Shown piece by piece: positions 31,815-44,764 of a DNA stretch of 64,000 nt (its first letter is position 1; the number at the start of each line of letters is the position of its first letter). This DNA comes from Polytrichum commune (taxonomy: Eukaryota > Streptophyta > Polytrichopsida > Polytrichales > Polytrichaceae). The notes below the pieces were generated by a model. That model had not been told where the DNA came from, did not search any database, and saw only the letters and a list, made by a program, of their open reading frames with translations. The translations under genes and the position numbers were made by a program. Location: the NCBI GenBank assembly GCA_950295325.1, contig OX485804.1, positions 12,276,001-12,340,000 on the forward strand, written 5' to 3'.

Positions 31815-34800
31815 TCACAGTATCAAATGCCCGATAACAGTATCAAATGCTTGCATGCGGCCTAAGTTTATTTTCAGCCCAGGACACACTGCTTCTAGCT
31901 TCACAATCTCATCCGTACTCAAAGATATTTTCCCACAATCCCATATGTTGCAGTATCTCAATCGTCTACACTGACTCAAATCGGGCACTTCTTGCAATTC
32001 GTGGCAATCCAATATGTGGAGCCCTTCCAACGCAGTCATGGGCATAGTGCTGGTCAACCTCTCCAACCTCTTACAATCCCAAATATTCAACTCTTTCAAT
32101 TCAGGGAACAAACTCAGATCTGGTAGCTCTCTGCATCCCACATTGGAAAGGCTCAAAGTGTGGAGCGCCATTCCAGTTCCAATTCGAGGTTGGTCGACCC
32201 AAAGAGTGTCCGAGGACTTTGATATGCTCACCCCTGCCCAGACCACAATATTTGGGCACCAGAACACATCCAATTTTTCTAGTCTTGTCAACTTGTGCAT
32301 ATCAGGTAATGTCTCCAAGCTAGGGCAGAATGATATTGATAAACTTCGTAAGGAAATCAAGTTGCCCAAACATGACACATCCTTAAAGCAGCAGGCCCAT
32401 ATGACTACCCTTTGTAATCTTGCTAGATTCAAGAGGTTGGGCATCATTTCAATGCCCTCCCCCGACCCCCATATCTCTAGATGTTCCAAACTCACCGCAT
32501 CGCTAAAAGCTGGTGGTCCCCTCCAATTCCACACTTGGAGGGTGACTAATTTGTTCAACTTGTGAGGATTAAAGCCACCTTGTAGTGCTGCATGCTCAAT
32601 TGTTAATGCTTGCAAAGCTATCAGTTCACATAAGCCTGGAACCCCTTTACATGAAGAGGAGGAAATCAAATCCAATGTTTGTAAGTTTGTGAGCTTGTGC
32701 ATGTCCGGCAACGCAACAAGGCTATGGCAAGATGAGGCTTTGAACTCCTCCAAGGCCACTAAGTTGCCTAACCCCGGCACTGCTTCGATTGACTCACAGT
32801 TGTCAATGTTCAACTTCCGTAAACGTGTGAGTTGTTGTAGGTTGGGCAACTCTTGAAGATTCGAACACAAAACAAAAGAAAGTTCCTCCAAGGCAAGTAA
32901 GTCACCCACACCAGGGCAAGACCGTAATGAAACATAGTTAAAAATGTTCAAGTATCGCAAGTTGTAATGCTTTGCAGTAACGCCTGATATGGCCTTTTCA
33001 TTAAAAAAACTTTCAAAGCCATTTTTACGTTTAACGCCCGACCGATTCAAAAATGCCAATTGATTCTTTTTGGGTAATTCTGGAATATACGGTGTGTCAA
33101 GGCTCTCAACCGTAAAATCGATTCCGGAATAACGGAGGCAACACAAATTTTGTGGTATTGAAATCAAATTGACGGTGCCATCACATATCAATATTCGTAA
33201 TTCCTTCATGTCGGAAAGGGCAAGGTTCATGTGTGGTTTTGAATGCGTCGTGATAACCAAAGTTTGAAGAGAATGAGGCAATGCCTGCACACAACCATCC
33301 ATGTCACATGTATTTTAGTTTGACGTTAAATAGTTATTCTATTTAGCACCAAGCTTAGATAAACACAAATCACTATCAACATGTATAATTTAACTCTAAT
33401 ATACTATTACCATCAATTTCCTTGCATTGGAAGTTCAACTTCATTTCTAAGATCCAGATAGATCCCCCTTGCACAACACAAATGGATCCACGTCTAGGCC
33501 AAGGTTTTAGTCTTGATAAGGGCCTTTATTGTTTTTTGGCTTTCACCAAAAGGGACTACCTTTGACAAGATGCAATAACACTTGTCCAATAGCCATGCTG
33601 TATAAAGCCGTTTGTGGTTCACATATGAGCTTGTGGCTATGATTAAAGATCGCAACATGTGGACTCTTAATTGAAACCTAAATGACGTACAGGGGTCACT
33701 ATGATATTAAACCCCTTATATACGACAAGTTTATAAAGAAAAATAAATGTATACGTACTATTGGCATGCTAGAAAATGGACTCGTGTATTCATACTAAGC
33801 TTTTGAATTTAATGTGATAAATGCCTCCACTACATATACAATATAACAAATCATTAACCTAATAAGACTTTATTACATATAAAATCCACTTTCGATTTCC
33901 AATGAGAAAGTCACTGAACATTTTTTCATGCATAGCATGTAACTCAACACAATAATTTACCCACAATCCACAGAGCAAAATTCAAGGGAGCCCATGAGCT
34001 CTCCAAGAGCCTTCAATTTGTAAACCCTAGAACCCAAATGCCAATCTTAACAAGAATGAACATGGTAATTATTGAGGACAATTATCATATGACAACAATG
34101 GATGAGAATGTGAATTGGTGAAACTAACCAATCTATTGTTAATTTTGTTCTTTAAACCATAGGGCCCCCTCTTGTACATCCACCTTTACTTCACATTTAT
34201 TGATATTAGCTTTTTCAAATGTACACACCAAAGATAAATAATAACTCTCCCATGATATGTATACCATGTACGATAATGCCTCAAATAATAACTCTTCTTA
34301 CACTCACGTTAGTTTGTACATGGTACAAAGAGTCCACCCCCTAGGTCAAAGATGAAGCATCCATCAATTATGTTGGATTCACACCAACCTTTGCTTGGCG
34401 TCCTCTTTGGTTTTTCTAGCTTACAAGAGGTGATGAAGATTTTGAACTGTTTGTCAAGTTAAATAGATTTCAATGGCTTACAACCAAATATGTTAGATAG
34501 TTTGACAATCAAGCTCATATATTTAGTTGTTCAAATATTGATTTGTCAATAATCCATGGCTCACATATTTAGTTGTTCAAATATTGAGTTGTCAATAATT
34601 TATGGCTCACATGTAAATCAAAAGCCTGATGCATTGGAAATGTGTACCTTTCTCTCCTCCAATAATGATATGGACTTAGGCATCCATAAGCGGCGTGTAT
34701 TATCCCCCGCTTCAACTCTTTCAATTTCGCGTCCCATGTCCCTTAAGTGGTCATGCATTGTAAAGCGGCCTCTTTCATCCACTGAAATGAGTGCCTTCTT

Positions 34801-36633
34801 TTTAAGATTCCGGAGGCTCAAGCTAGGCTCCCAGTTTTGTGATCTCCAAACGCATATACCCATATCTTCAAACTCTCCAAGTAAAGCACATGCAATATCC
34901 AAAAACATTTTTTTCTCTTTTTCTGTGAGAGAATCATAGCTGATTCGAAGACAATCCAAGATATTCTTATCATCCAAAATCCCACCGGAATTCAACTTGC
35001 TCTTCACATCCTTCCACACATCCAAATCCACCTCACCCCTCAAGAGAGCTCCGTAAATTTTCAACACCAATGGAACTCCACAACATAGCCGACTGATCTC
35101 TATCGCCAATGCTTCATATTTTGGTCTCATTTCACAATCCCTTCCAAAGGCAAAAGATGTAAACACTCGTTTCGAATCTTCCATATTCAACATTTTGACC
35201 TCATGAACATAAACCTCTTGCTCGATGGGTTCAAATATGTTCGAAGCTTCAAGCACACGCTTGTCGCGTGATGTCACAATGCATACGCTACCTTCTTTTA
35301 GCATCTTGCGTGTCATAATGGAATTCAACATCTCAACATTAGAAACATCATCCAAGACCACAAGAATTTTTTTCTTGCTTAACCTTTCGTCAAGAATAGG
35401 TTTCAACTCCGATTTGTTGTCATTATCGATCGCACTTGAACAAAGATCCTTCAACAACCGCTTTTGAATCTCCATCACTCCATGACTTGGCATTAGCTTG
35501 TCTGTTACATCCTCAACATAACAACTTGCTTCGAACCTTTTGCACAATTGGTTATATAAGTCTTTTGCCAAAGTCGACTTTCCAATTCCACCCATTCCCC
35601 ACAAACCCAATGCAGAAACTTTCTTCTCGAAGACTTGGCATTGAATTAGCTTGTCGGCAACTTCTTTAACACCAGCCACATGTTCACCCACATCCAAAGG
35701 CAATGACTTGTTCGCCAATTCCAATACTCTTTGGACAACCTTCGCCACCAAATCCACTACGAAGCTTTCACAAACAAGAAAATCTCATAAAATTTAGTTT
35801 GGGATAACAATAATGTAGAGTTAACATCTAAAACATTTAATAACACAATACACACACATCCAATAAAATTGTCACTCTAGTGTCAAGAATGATGTAGTGT
35901 TACCATCTAGACCATTTGACAACACGATATATTATGGAGATGAAGTACCTTGTCGAATTATCGGAGTGCTCCCAACCCATAAGTCTAGAAGCTACTTCCA
36001 AATCTGCTTTCCATTGTTGAATAAGATTTAAATCGAATTTCTTTTCGAACTTCTCGAATCCATTTTTAAAGTGACCTCTTTCTAGATTACGCAAATCTCG
36101 AGGTGTCACATTGTAGAATACTGGAAGAATCTCCTTGCGTGGATAAGCGTCCAACATGACATGTAGTTCCTTCAAACACCACTCGGACTCTGCATATCTC
36201 TCAGAAAAGACCACCACAGCTATCGGAGCATTCTTGATTCCATCCTCGATAGAATTCCAACACTCGTCACCAATACCAATAGATTTGCGATCTAGGTATG
36301 GATGCAACCCATGTCTTTTGAGGTCCTCATACAAATACCCCACCAACCCTGTCTTCGTGTCTGGGCCTCTATGGCTTAAAAAAACATCATACTTTTCAAA
36401 TTTATCTGCACATAAACAAGGTGATTGGTTGGTACAAATCTCCACAATGTGTAAGTATCTAAACTATAATACTTGTTATCAAAACCTCCTCCATCGACAT
36501 ATGATAAACTAATATACCACACAAGGAAATTTCTAAACAAGTCAAAACGCCTCGGTTCAAACTGGATCTTACTCTCCCTGGTGGCTTCCATCGTCATAGG
36601 TGAATGGTGGGAGCAACTAGCCTCACTCGCCAT
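31815..36633 (-). CDS. TIR-NBS-LRR (TNL) resistance protein
   Basis: Intracellular immune receptor of the TNL class. Exons on the minus strand: 36,633-36,573; 36,405-35,949; 35,764-34,648; 33,284-31,815. Phases fit (1, 2, 0), giving about 1,034 residues with no internal stop. TIR (~21-170): YDVFLSHRGPDTK, and SEWCLKEL, which holds the glutamate used for NAD cleavage in active TIRs. NBS (~175-545): P-loop GMGGIGKST, kinase-2 ILVVLDD, RNBS-B VTSRDKR, GVPL, and MHD (FTMHDHLRDMG). LRR (~546-1,034): about 15-18 repeats of the LxxLxxLxIxxC type. Introns fall at domain edges as is usual for TNLs. The third intron (~1.36 kb) contains a dispersed repeat. The first exon is short, and its start (MASEASCSHH) is chosen for phase and splice fit. 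Fragments of this gene family lie at 28.0-29.0 kb and 53.8-54.0 kb. Confidence 0.9.
33285..34647 (-). other. Long third intron of the TNL gene with an embedded repeat
   Basis: Donor GAGAAAG|GTACAC, acceptor TTGTGTGCAG|GCATTG. The portion 33,640-34,335 is a diverged copy of the repeat at 1990-2700. A further small exon inside it cannot be excluded. Confidence 0.6.
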
Positions 36634-37918
36634 AGCTCCGTGAGACTAGGCAAATTCTGCATTGAAATTGATTGCACAAAATGAATATAAAATGATGCAA
36701 ATATGCAATTTTTATTATTTTCCCGTCATCATTCAACCTATGGGCAATGTTATACAATCAACATAATTATGTAACCAATGCAATCATGTGAAAGACATGC
36801 AAATGATGCTAATGTTTACAAATGTTGTCAACAACCTTGAGTTCCTCATACATTACAATCTTCAACAAAAGTTGAGATCCTAAACGCTAGCTTAACTTTG
36901 ATGCGGGCGCCTCATTGCATCTGCTATGACAAAGATTGCAAACCTTTGTCCATCCAATCCTAATACATGTTTGTTTACGCCTTCAAAATCACTCTTTGTA
37001 TTGTATACATACTAACCCTATAATGAAAACTTGAAATTTAGGGATAAATGCCACCTAGACGTTATTACTGATCTAGATAGTGAGTGAGACATATGGACGC
37101 CTCAGTAGTATTGAAGACTCAGTATATCATTGTACATACCTCGTTTGCTTGACTCGCCTTTCAAACCTTATATATGTTAAGAAACCCTAAGAAACCTAGC
37201 AAGAGCCTTCAAACACAACCTCGCAACCATTCTAAGGGCAGAGGGAGAAGGGTTGAGACCACCTTCCAAAACACCACATCAAGGTACTCACAATCTCGGA
37301 CTTGATACCGACAACACCCTTGACATATGGATTTAACCATTTCTCCACTTCGAGAATTTAGAGAAACATTTCGCTATCTATGTGGAGTCCGACAATTACA
37401 GTGAAACACAAGTAAAACACCACATGGAGAAACTCATAACCAACTCCTCCCTGTGATGCTAAATTAAGCCAAGGACTAGAAACACCCTCCTAACTCTTGA
37501 CACATGCCCAAAAACTCCCCATTCACAACTAATACACCACTAACGTCGGTCAACCAAGATCATGGTCATTGAACGTTTTGACTCGTTCCTCGACTCTCAA
37601 AACAGAATAACACAAATGACCAAGCTATTTTCCTTGTCAAAAATCATGGCTTACGATTGGTGACAAATTTTCTAGTTGCTCATGTCCTCGTGTGTGAGTC
37701 ATGACTTTCTACTGGAACACTTTAACCGAACGTTAGACGTTTGGGATTGTTGGCACTCGTACACACGAGGCTATTTTTTTGAAACGTCCACCGTTCAGGG
37801 TGTGCAAGCGGTGTATAAGACGAAACAAAACATGTAAGCACATAGAAAATTTCATGAGTTATGAGAACATACCCGTGGTGATAAAAGAGCGAAGCCAATG
37901 CAGAAGCCTGGTTCGAAG
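36634..37918. other. Upstream region of the TNL gene, nothing else recognised
   Basis: AT-rich in its first part. It should contain the TNL promoter, but I cannot point to a specific element. A 133-codon plus-strand frame (37,779-38,180) is rich in Arg and overlaps a better-looking short frame at 37,919. Confidence 0.4.
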
Positions 37919-38068
37919 ATGGCCGTCTGGGGCGTGCGGTGCTCGGAGAAGAAGAAAAAGTTCAAGAAGAAGAAGCACCGCTTGGTGGATGTGTTGGAGC
38001 AGAAGTCCACTTACCTCCACGTGTATGCAAACACTTCCCACTGCCACCAAAGGACATGCTATCCTTAA
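37919..38068 (+). other. Possible short lysine-rich ORF (49 residues)
   Basis: A small frame starting MAVWGVRCSEKKKKF, then HRLVDVLEQKS, ends at TAA. The amphipathic, Lys-rich composition and local GC rise resemble an exon of a small gene. No family is recognised, and possible splice sites follow (CAC|GTGTATG). Low confidence. Confidence 0.25.
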
Positions 38069-38594
38069 TTTGTCTGCCTTGGAAATATCAAAAATTGTGG
38101 TATATTCGTTTCTTAATTTCACTCTGAACTTAGACTATGCCGGCCACCAAATCGTCAACTTTAATTGCACAAAATCATAGTACGTTTCAAATTTCTGGCA
38201 ACTCTAAATTTCTGCAATCCCTAGCATCACAATTGACACGTCCACCCTCCCATCAGACAATTTAACCTTATACCACATCATCCAACCATAAACTTCTGCA
38301 GTCCTCCAAAGCTACACAGGTCGAATAATATGTACAATTGTTGTTCATATTTCCTTGGATCGACAACCTGGATGGCTCTATACATTCCTCCACAGAAACA
38401 CCTTTTCGATATAATTTCTCAAACTGTTACCGATTGTTCATTGTATCTGCCTTCGAAAAGAGTTGTACATGATCACTAAACAACGAACATAAGCGAAGAG
38501 AGTTGAGGCCAAAATGAAACAACCCGACTTCCTTACTAACTTAAACCACTTCCATTAGAAACTAAGTTTGATTTGTGACATATAGTATCCTTCG

Positions 38595-41500
38595 TTTCCT
38601 CAAACAAAAGGATTTCAGGTCATACTTTCCGAAGATGGAAGGTCTTGTATTCAAAACAACCAACTCCGGGCACAAGTCGAGTTGAGGTTAAGGACAACTC
38701 AAGTGTATTCCAGCCTGTGAAAACTTCCATTTCGTTTTGTAGGTCACTAAGAATGTCTCCTTCCGTGGTGGACAAAGACAAAGACGACCTTCGAAGTAAG
38801 TATGTGATTTGTTTCTCAAAAGTCTACAAGTACATGGATTCAAGAGCTACAGAACAACTCACAAAAGGGATCGTCGAAGCTTTTGAGAAATCTCGTCGTC
38901 GTATATTACACTCCAGCTGACCAGAATAGAGAAAGTTGTAAGCCAACACGTCCACTACAGTGGTGCTATCCTTTTCTTGTCCGCCTTGACAGAACGTCGC
39001 AATAATTGTGGTCCACTAGTCCATAAGAAATGAAGGTCGCCTCAGGCACGAGCTAGCCACACATGACATGACATGACACCTCCACACACATTGCCAAAGC
39101 TACTTCCTCACAACTCCTGTGGCCTTCACAAACCTCAAAGCTCCGGACACCACCGACACCCAACCCTCAAACAATTCCACTGCTCCGCACACAGCCTCCC
39201 CACGGATCTGAAACAAACTGTGCAGGTGAAGTAAAGTGAGAACTATGGCGTTCCCGTCGACTGGTCGGCTATGGTGCACATCGCTGAAAGGGTTGCTTTG
39301 CCTGCGAGGAAGTTGAAGGAGCTTGGGTAGACAAAGTAACGATGATGAGAATGGCAGCAAGGGAGCCACAGAGACGGTGAAGTGTGTGCAGAGCTGGGTG
39401 TGGAGGAGGCTTCCAGCGAGAGTCTGGGGGTGAACACACCGCGTGGCTTCATCAGCAGCAGTGTCAACACGCTTTCGCCATCTTCCGGGCATCTTCCTGA
39501 ATATTATACTTATTGAGCTGCAATAAAACAACAGACTACACTAAATATCCTCCGGAGAGCCGGTCACTGGGCCTCTGGCCAGCATCTGCGGCAAGCATCT
39601 GCGTTTCGTGGACCTTCAGTCCTATGTTCGGGGAAAACCGACGGCTAGTTCATTATCAGCCAATGGATATTCCCTCATGGCCGGTCCAAATTTCCAACCA
39701 TCGGATGGCAATCCGACTGTAATTTCAATCCTCTGGCAATTAGCCGATGGACCAGAAAATGTCCCGGAAATGTAGCCGATTCTTCTTGTCAGTTGCTGGA
39801 TTTCAGCCCGAAGCATCCAGAGCGCTATTTGTCTGGGGCATTTGATGATGCACTTGAGGAAGTACCCTAAACCTTAAACTTTTTGAATTATGCAACCTTT
39901 CCATGACCAAATCCAATTGCTTCTATGAAGAATTGGGGGACCCTTGGCCTTCAAGCGGTGAAGGCATTGCTAGGTTCAATTCTTGCGAAGGATATTAACT
40001 CTTCAAATTTAAAGTTTTGAACATGCCTTTCTTTTCACTTATTCAAGATTTTGTACTAAGAAATGATTTCTAATAACTTTTTGTACATTTTCTAAACAAT
40101 TAGTGCCGATATGAATTCCATTTAATCGGATATTGGCCAATGAAAATATGAAAATATAGGCAATTGGCCGATTGATTTTACAAAAGACCGGCTGTTGCCG
40201 ATGTAAATTGGAAAAAATCCCACCCTTCATAGCAACTACCGGCAATTAGCCACTAAGGCTTCAAAGACTTCCCGAACTCTGCTTCAGTCACCGCCGGGCC
40301 CATGAAGTTTCTCCAACACTGGAGGAAGTTTCTTGCAACTTGCTGACATCGTACTCAGCGCCGAGCAGGGCCTGAGATGCCTGGGACAGTCAGTCTGTCA
40401 CATTAATTAATTCACACTTTCTCCAACCATGAATCCAAAGTTGCAAAAAATGATAATAATAAGAATAATAAGAATAAGAATATCATTCTTTGAATGACTT
40501 GACTTGAGGGCCGCGGAGAGTTCACCGACCTAAATAAGTCATCATAGCTGCGTAGTAGCAGCAGCAGTAGTGAATAGGAGCTGTGTCAAACGGTAGGAAG
40601 CTTACTTTGGAGTCGTTCTAATTCCTACCAGTCTAGTCTAATTAAGATAATTAAGGATGTGGATACTAATTAAGAGGAGCATCTCCACACGTTCCCATGA
40701 TTATCATACTTATTGAGTTGCTGAAAAACAACATACAACACTAAATATTGTTGTATTTAGTGTCACCTACTACTTAGAATCACGCAATGCTCTAATTATT
40801 TACTGTATATCTCATTTTTTGGCTAAGAAAGGTTAAATTGGTTGTTTGGATGTTATAGAACATTAACATGTTTACCTGGTAAAAATTTACATTAATAGGG
40901 AGAAAAGAATAGCATTGTGTAACTCCAAATAGTAAGTCACACTAAATATCATATCTAGTGTAGCAAGGAAGATATTTTCTTATAAATGAGTGGTGAAATT
41001 TGGCAACCAGGGCTAGACACCCACTTCTTTGAGTTGTGGTCACATAAATACAAGAGATTGTGTACTTCTATCCAAAGTCCACTTCTAGAGATAAACACAT
41101 ACAATTCTTAGTTGTTTTATAAGTCGTAAATAGACTAGCCCAATCTGAAAATAAATAAACAAATTTCCTTCTTTGACAACCAATTTCACACGTTGATCAA
41201 GTCTCTCTCCAAGTAAACCCAATTTGATTTTAACAATGCCAACACTAATGAATATGTTGTCAAGACTACTGCTATTGTCACTCTAATGAGAATGAGAATG
41301 AGAAAAACAATAATTGAGATCAAGTAGTTAGATTAGCATATCATGGTGGACAACCCACTCTTGCTTGGATTTGTGACCCAGTTGAATGTTATCCAATCCC
41401 CAAAACTAGCTAGTACAAAACTTGTGAATCACACTCAAGCTTGTGCAAAAACTTCGCTACAATTTGTTTAAGGAAGGTTGAATGTTGAAACATGCTCTTA

Positions 41501-42087
41501 TTCAAAACAAAAATAAAATTTATAAAATAACCTAAGTCTTAGATTATCTTATGTTACATATTTAGAAATTAACCTCAAAGACCCCAAATGAATTCAATGG
41601 GACTCATTTGAAATGAATCATTGTAGAGTGAGGTCTGGTCCAACACTTTGAGTGCCGTAAACTAATGTCCACAAATTTATATTGAGCATGACTTGACCAA
41701 TGAAGTGTGTGGTAATTTTCCCCATAAATAAAAGATGGTTGGCACAATTGTAGGGGATAGTTGAAGTTTGATGATGGGGACTTGACCACCTCTCTTTTCC
41801 ATATTCCTTAATTTGATTCTCAATCGAGCAGAAAAAACATGATTTTCATAATCATGTTGGTGTGGGCATGAAATTGTTGTTTTTTACATTGATTTATATT
41901 TCATGATGCAATATTCTTACTATTCAAATTTTGCCCAATTCTTTTCATAATTTATGGATTATGAAATAATGCTTAAGATTAGTTGTTACATTGAATAAAA
42001 GCATCTTAAGTGGGAATCGGCCCCTAATGGGTGTAGGCACTAAACCTATAGATGTCCCATTGGCTCACCCCTAGGACCACGTAACAC
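38595..42087 (+). repeat. Duplicated block D (3.5 kb); inverted copy at 60,511-64,000
   Basis: Nearly identical in reverse complement to 60,511-64,000, which continues past the window edge. A 91-residue frame (MYSKQPTPGTSRVEV..) and a 143-residue frame are preserved without change in both copies (38,645-38,920 / 63,678-63,953 and 39,100-39,531 / 63,067-63,498). Neither frame shows a domain I recognise. Homology ends sharply at 42,087, after GGACCACGTA. The last ~1 kb (41.0-42.1) also belongs to the C/E repeat family seen at 57.2-58.0 kb. Confidence 0.85.
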
Positions 42088-42250
42088 TATATTCGTTAAA
42101 TTGAGACTTTTTGGGCATTTTGAGACATTCACAGAAATAAGAACAAGGATAAATGGAACACATATTGGAGAAAGTTGTAAGATGCTAACACTTTGAAGCG
42201 GGTGTTTAGAACAAGAACCCCATTAATAACTCATATTTGGGATTGTTTAG

Positions 42251-42490
42251 GGTGGGCAATCCAAACCTTAGGCCAAGTTGAATGGGAAATCTTAAAACAT
42301 TCATATTATCGCACAAAAACTTGTATGAATATGGTTAAGGTAGGGTGGGCAATCCAAACCATAGATCATATTGAAGGGGAAATATGTGAACCAATATAAT
42401 ATAACATACAAAATATTCCAAACTCATATTTGTGATGGTTTAGGTAGGGCAATCCAAACCTTAGACCATATGGAAGGGGAAATCATGTGA
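42251..42490. repeat. Three degenerate ~95-bp tandem units
   Basis: GGGTGGGCAATCCAAACC near 42,250 and 42,343, and AGGGCAATCCAAACC near 42,446, are each followed by a variable TTGAATGGGAAAT-like word. A short array at the left border of the GC-rich cluster. Confidence 0.65.
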
Positions 42491-42661
42491 CACTTATATT
42501 ATTGCAAAAAAAACATACAAAGTGTGGCATGTAAAATGCATAGCATGCTAACACCACACATCCATTGGATAGTGCGACCCAAAATGTTCTTGCCTATGGC
42601 CCACAACCCTACGCCTACTATGGCCTATCTAGCCTCGGAGACTACCTCTTTTTCTTTTGCT

Positions 42662-43456
42662 TTATTTTCTTTTGCTTTTTTTTTCTTTTGCCTCTTTTGC
42701 TTTTGCCTCTTTTTCTTTTGCTGCGGCTTCTTTTGCTCGCATTGCTTCAACATTCCTGAAAATCTCCGCCCCGCGACTATAGCCATTCTTGGGGTGACTG
42801 CCAACAATAACACATTTTGGATTCCGTCGGCCGCCCGAATTATACGACGAAGAATTCGAATACGATGAAGTGGACTGTCTTGCATTTTTGGTCATGGAGT
42901 AGAAACGCTCCAACTCGACGGACGGATCATCCCGCATAGGTTTACGGGCGGGAGCAACCTGCAACGCGTGAATGCAAGAACACACGTGTTAGTTTAGGGA
43001 GGAAGACCCAAACGTGTCACACGTTCATTTTTTAAGTGCGGGATGATTGTAATGCGCGGTTAACCATGTTTTGGGGGGGGGGGGGTTCACCTTGTCACCG
43101 GGGGCGTTCCCGTCGGAGTTGGCGAGGAGGGGCAAGGCATCCCGCAAAGGAATAGGAAGAGTGGCACTCTTCGTAGGCCGAGCGTCCATCCGCAGCCGCC
43201 GTTGAGGTGTAATACTGCCGCCGGGCCGAGAGGGGGACGTCCGGACGCATTTGCGATTTATGCCCTTGAGCGGCGACGGGGACGGAGATCGCCAGAAGAT
43301 TTGCTTGGGTGGGGGGCTATCGACGACACCGGCGTCAATAGGCTCCTTGGAGTAGTCTATGGTGGACGCGGCATCGTAGACGGTCTCGTAGAAGAAGCTC
43401 CCCAAGTTTGATTCGCTGACAATCTCAATCGACGGCTCCAAACGCTGATGGCAAAA
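42662..43456 (-). CDS. Unrecognised basic protein, C-terminal exons (GC-rich cluster)
   Basis: Two exons are suggested. 43,456-~43,091 (acceptor CATCAG|CGTTTGG; begins RLEPSIEIVSES..; Pro/Ser/Arg-rich middle) ends at donor GACAAG|GTGAAC. 42,961-42,662 (acceptor GTTGCAG|GTTGCT; VAPARKPMRDDPSVELE.., GGRRNPKCVIVG) follows. Joining is in phase 0. The C-terminus is a Lys/Glu/Ala run likely to form a charged helix. I do not recognise a family. It may be the 3' part of the phosphatase-like gene upstream or a separate gene; no intact start is visible. High CpG content matches its neighbours and contrasts with the flanks. Confidence 0.4.
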
Positions 43457-43561
43457 TTAAAACAAACAAAACCCAATGGGAGGGGGGGAGGGGGAGCATG
43501 TGAAAATCGATATACATTTGAGGCATAATATATCACATACAATGGCACACCATGTAGTATC

Positions 43562-44376
43562 TCAAATGAGTTTATTATATTTCGCGTGAGCGTACAACTC
43601 TCTGTACATATAGTCCTTCGGATCCATGTATCTTTCGCCTATCGGATTACAACTAAGGAACCGGGGCACGGGTAGTCCGCTCCCCACGAGCGTTTGAATG
43701 TACTTAAGTAGGTCTAACAAAAAGCGGTCTCGGACCTTCTCGACCGTCCACGTCGGGCAAACTATGAAGTTCGAGGTCGGGTTCAAAATGTTCTTGGAAG
43801 CGCTGTCGTCCACCATCAACGTGTTGTCACGGGTGGGGCGAACGTCGTAGGGACAGCCGACCATGGTCGGACGCTGGTCCCATACGACTGGCTTCAAGAC
43901 CTTAAGAAATTGGTTTACGGCGGGGTTGTTGGGCTTCTTCACAACCCTGCCCTCGGGGGTGTATAACGTTCTACAAGAATCCTGTCCTAGGACCAAGCAC
44001 GGGGGTTGGAGTCCCTTGAAGATGAACTCCACGACGGCCTGGGTGGTCTCGGACTTCATGGAGCTCCACACGATCACCCACCATTTGGATAGGGCGACCT
44101 GCAGGAAGTGCCGAAGCCACGGGCGGAGGTACACTAGCTTGCTTTTGATGTACGCGGGGGGACCATCTTAGTTGGCGTCCTCGGGCTTGCAGAAAGGCAC
44201 CGTGGGGACCCTCGGACAATGCACGCACTGGACAAGGACCCCGTTGAGGTCTAGCACCAGGAACCGGGTCTTGGGAGGCGAAGGTGGCGAGGGCAAAATC
44301 GGGGGGACCACCGAGCTGTCCTCCACACTCCTCGGAGAGGATCGGTGGGGAGCCGCGACGCTATGCTCCAAACCCT
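43562..44376 (-). CDS. FCP1/NIF-type HAD phosphatase-like protein, one in-frame stop
   Basis: Resembles the small CTD-phosphatase fold that removes phosphate from proteins such as RNA polymerase II. The exon seems to begin after CGCCGCAG at 44,376. Motif I is FLVLDLNGVLVQ (family form DxDxT; here DxN, so the second acidic residue is lost). Then come YLRPWLRHFLQVAL and VIVWSSMKS (motif II region), LVLGQDSC, and DDSASKNILNP (motif III). A single TAA at 44,170-44,168 divides an otherwise continuous frame just after motif I; the frame continues DGPPAYIKSK. The stop at 43,562 is taken as the end. The changed DxD and the lone stop argue against an active enzyme from this copy. The true start lies in an upstream exon that I cannot place. 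Confidence 0.6.
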
Positions 44377-44764
44377 GCGGCGACGAGCGAGAGAAGGCGG
44401 ACGAGGACTATGTTATGCTATGTCCATCTCAAGCAGAACGAAAATTTTGTACAAACACAAGAACAATTGGACCATTGGTGGCAACAAAAACATACAAGGG
44501 GACCAACATACATTGGGACACGGATGCAAACATATGGGCGCCAAAAATAATAATTTTATTTTTACAAATCTCTATGTACAATTTGATGGGGGGGGGGACC
44601 GCGGTGAACGAGGGCATTCACACTACCCTAATTCTACAACTACAAAATTGGTTGCGCGCCGCCAAGGTCGAGCGTAGTCGAATGCAGGTGAGACGAAGGG
44701 GATCGCGGGGGGCACGTTGGGGGAGGGGGGACACGACCACGCCAACAAGACAATGACCCAGGAA

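Noticed and set aside
39945-39990. tRNA or SINE-like promoter boxes (AAGCGGTGAAGGC and GGTTCAATTC), also in D' near 62,625
   Set aside because: Spacing between the boxes is too short for a tRNA, no acceptor stem or anticodon arm can be drawn, and no SINE tail or target duplication is evident.
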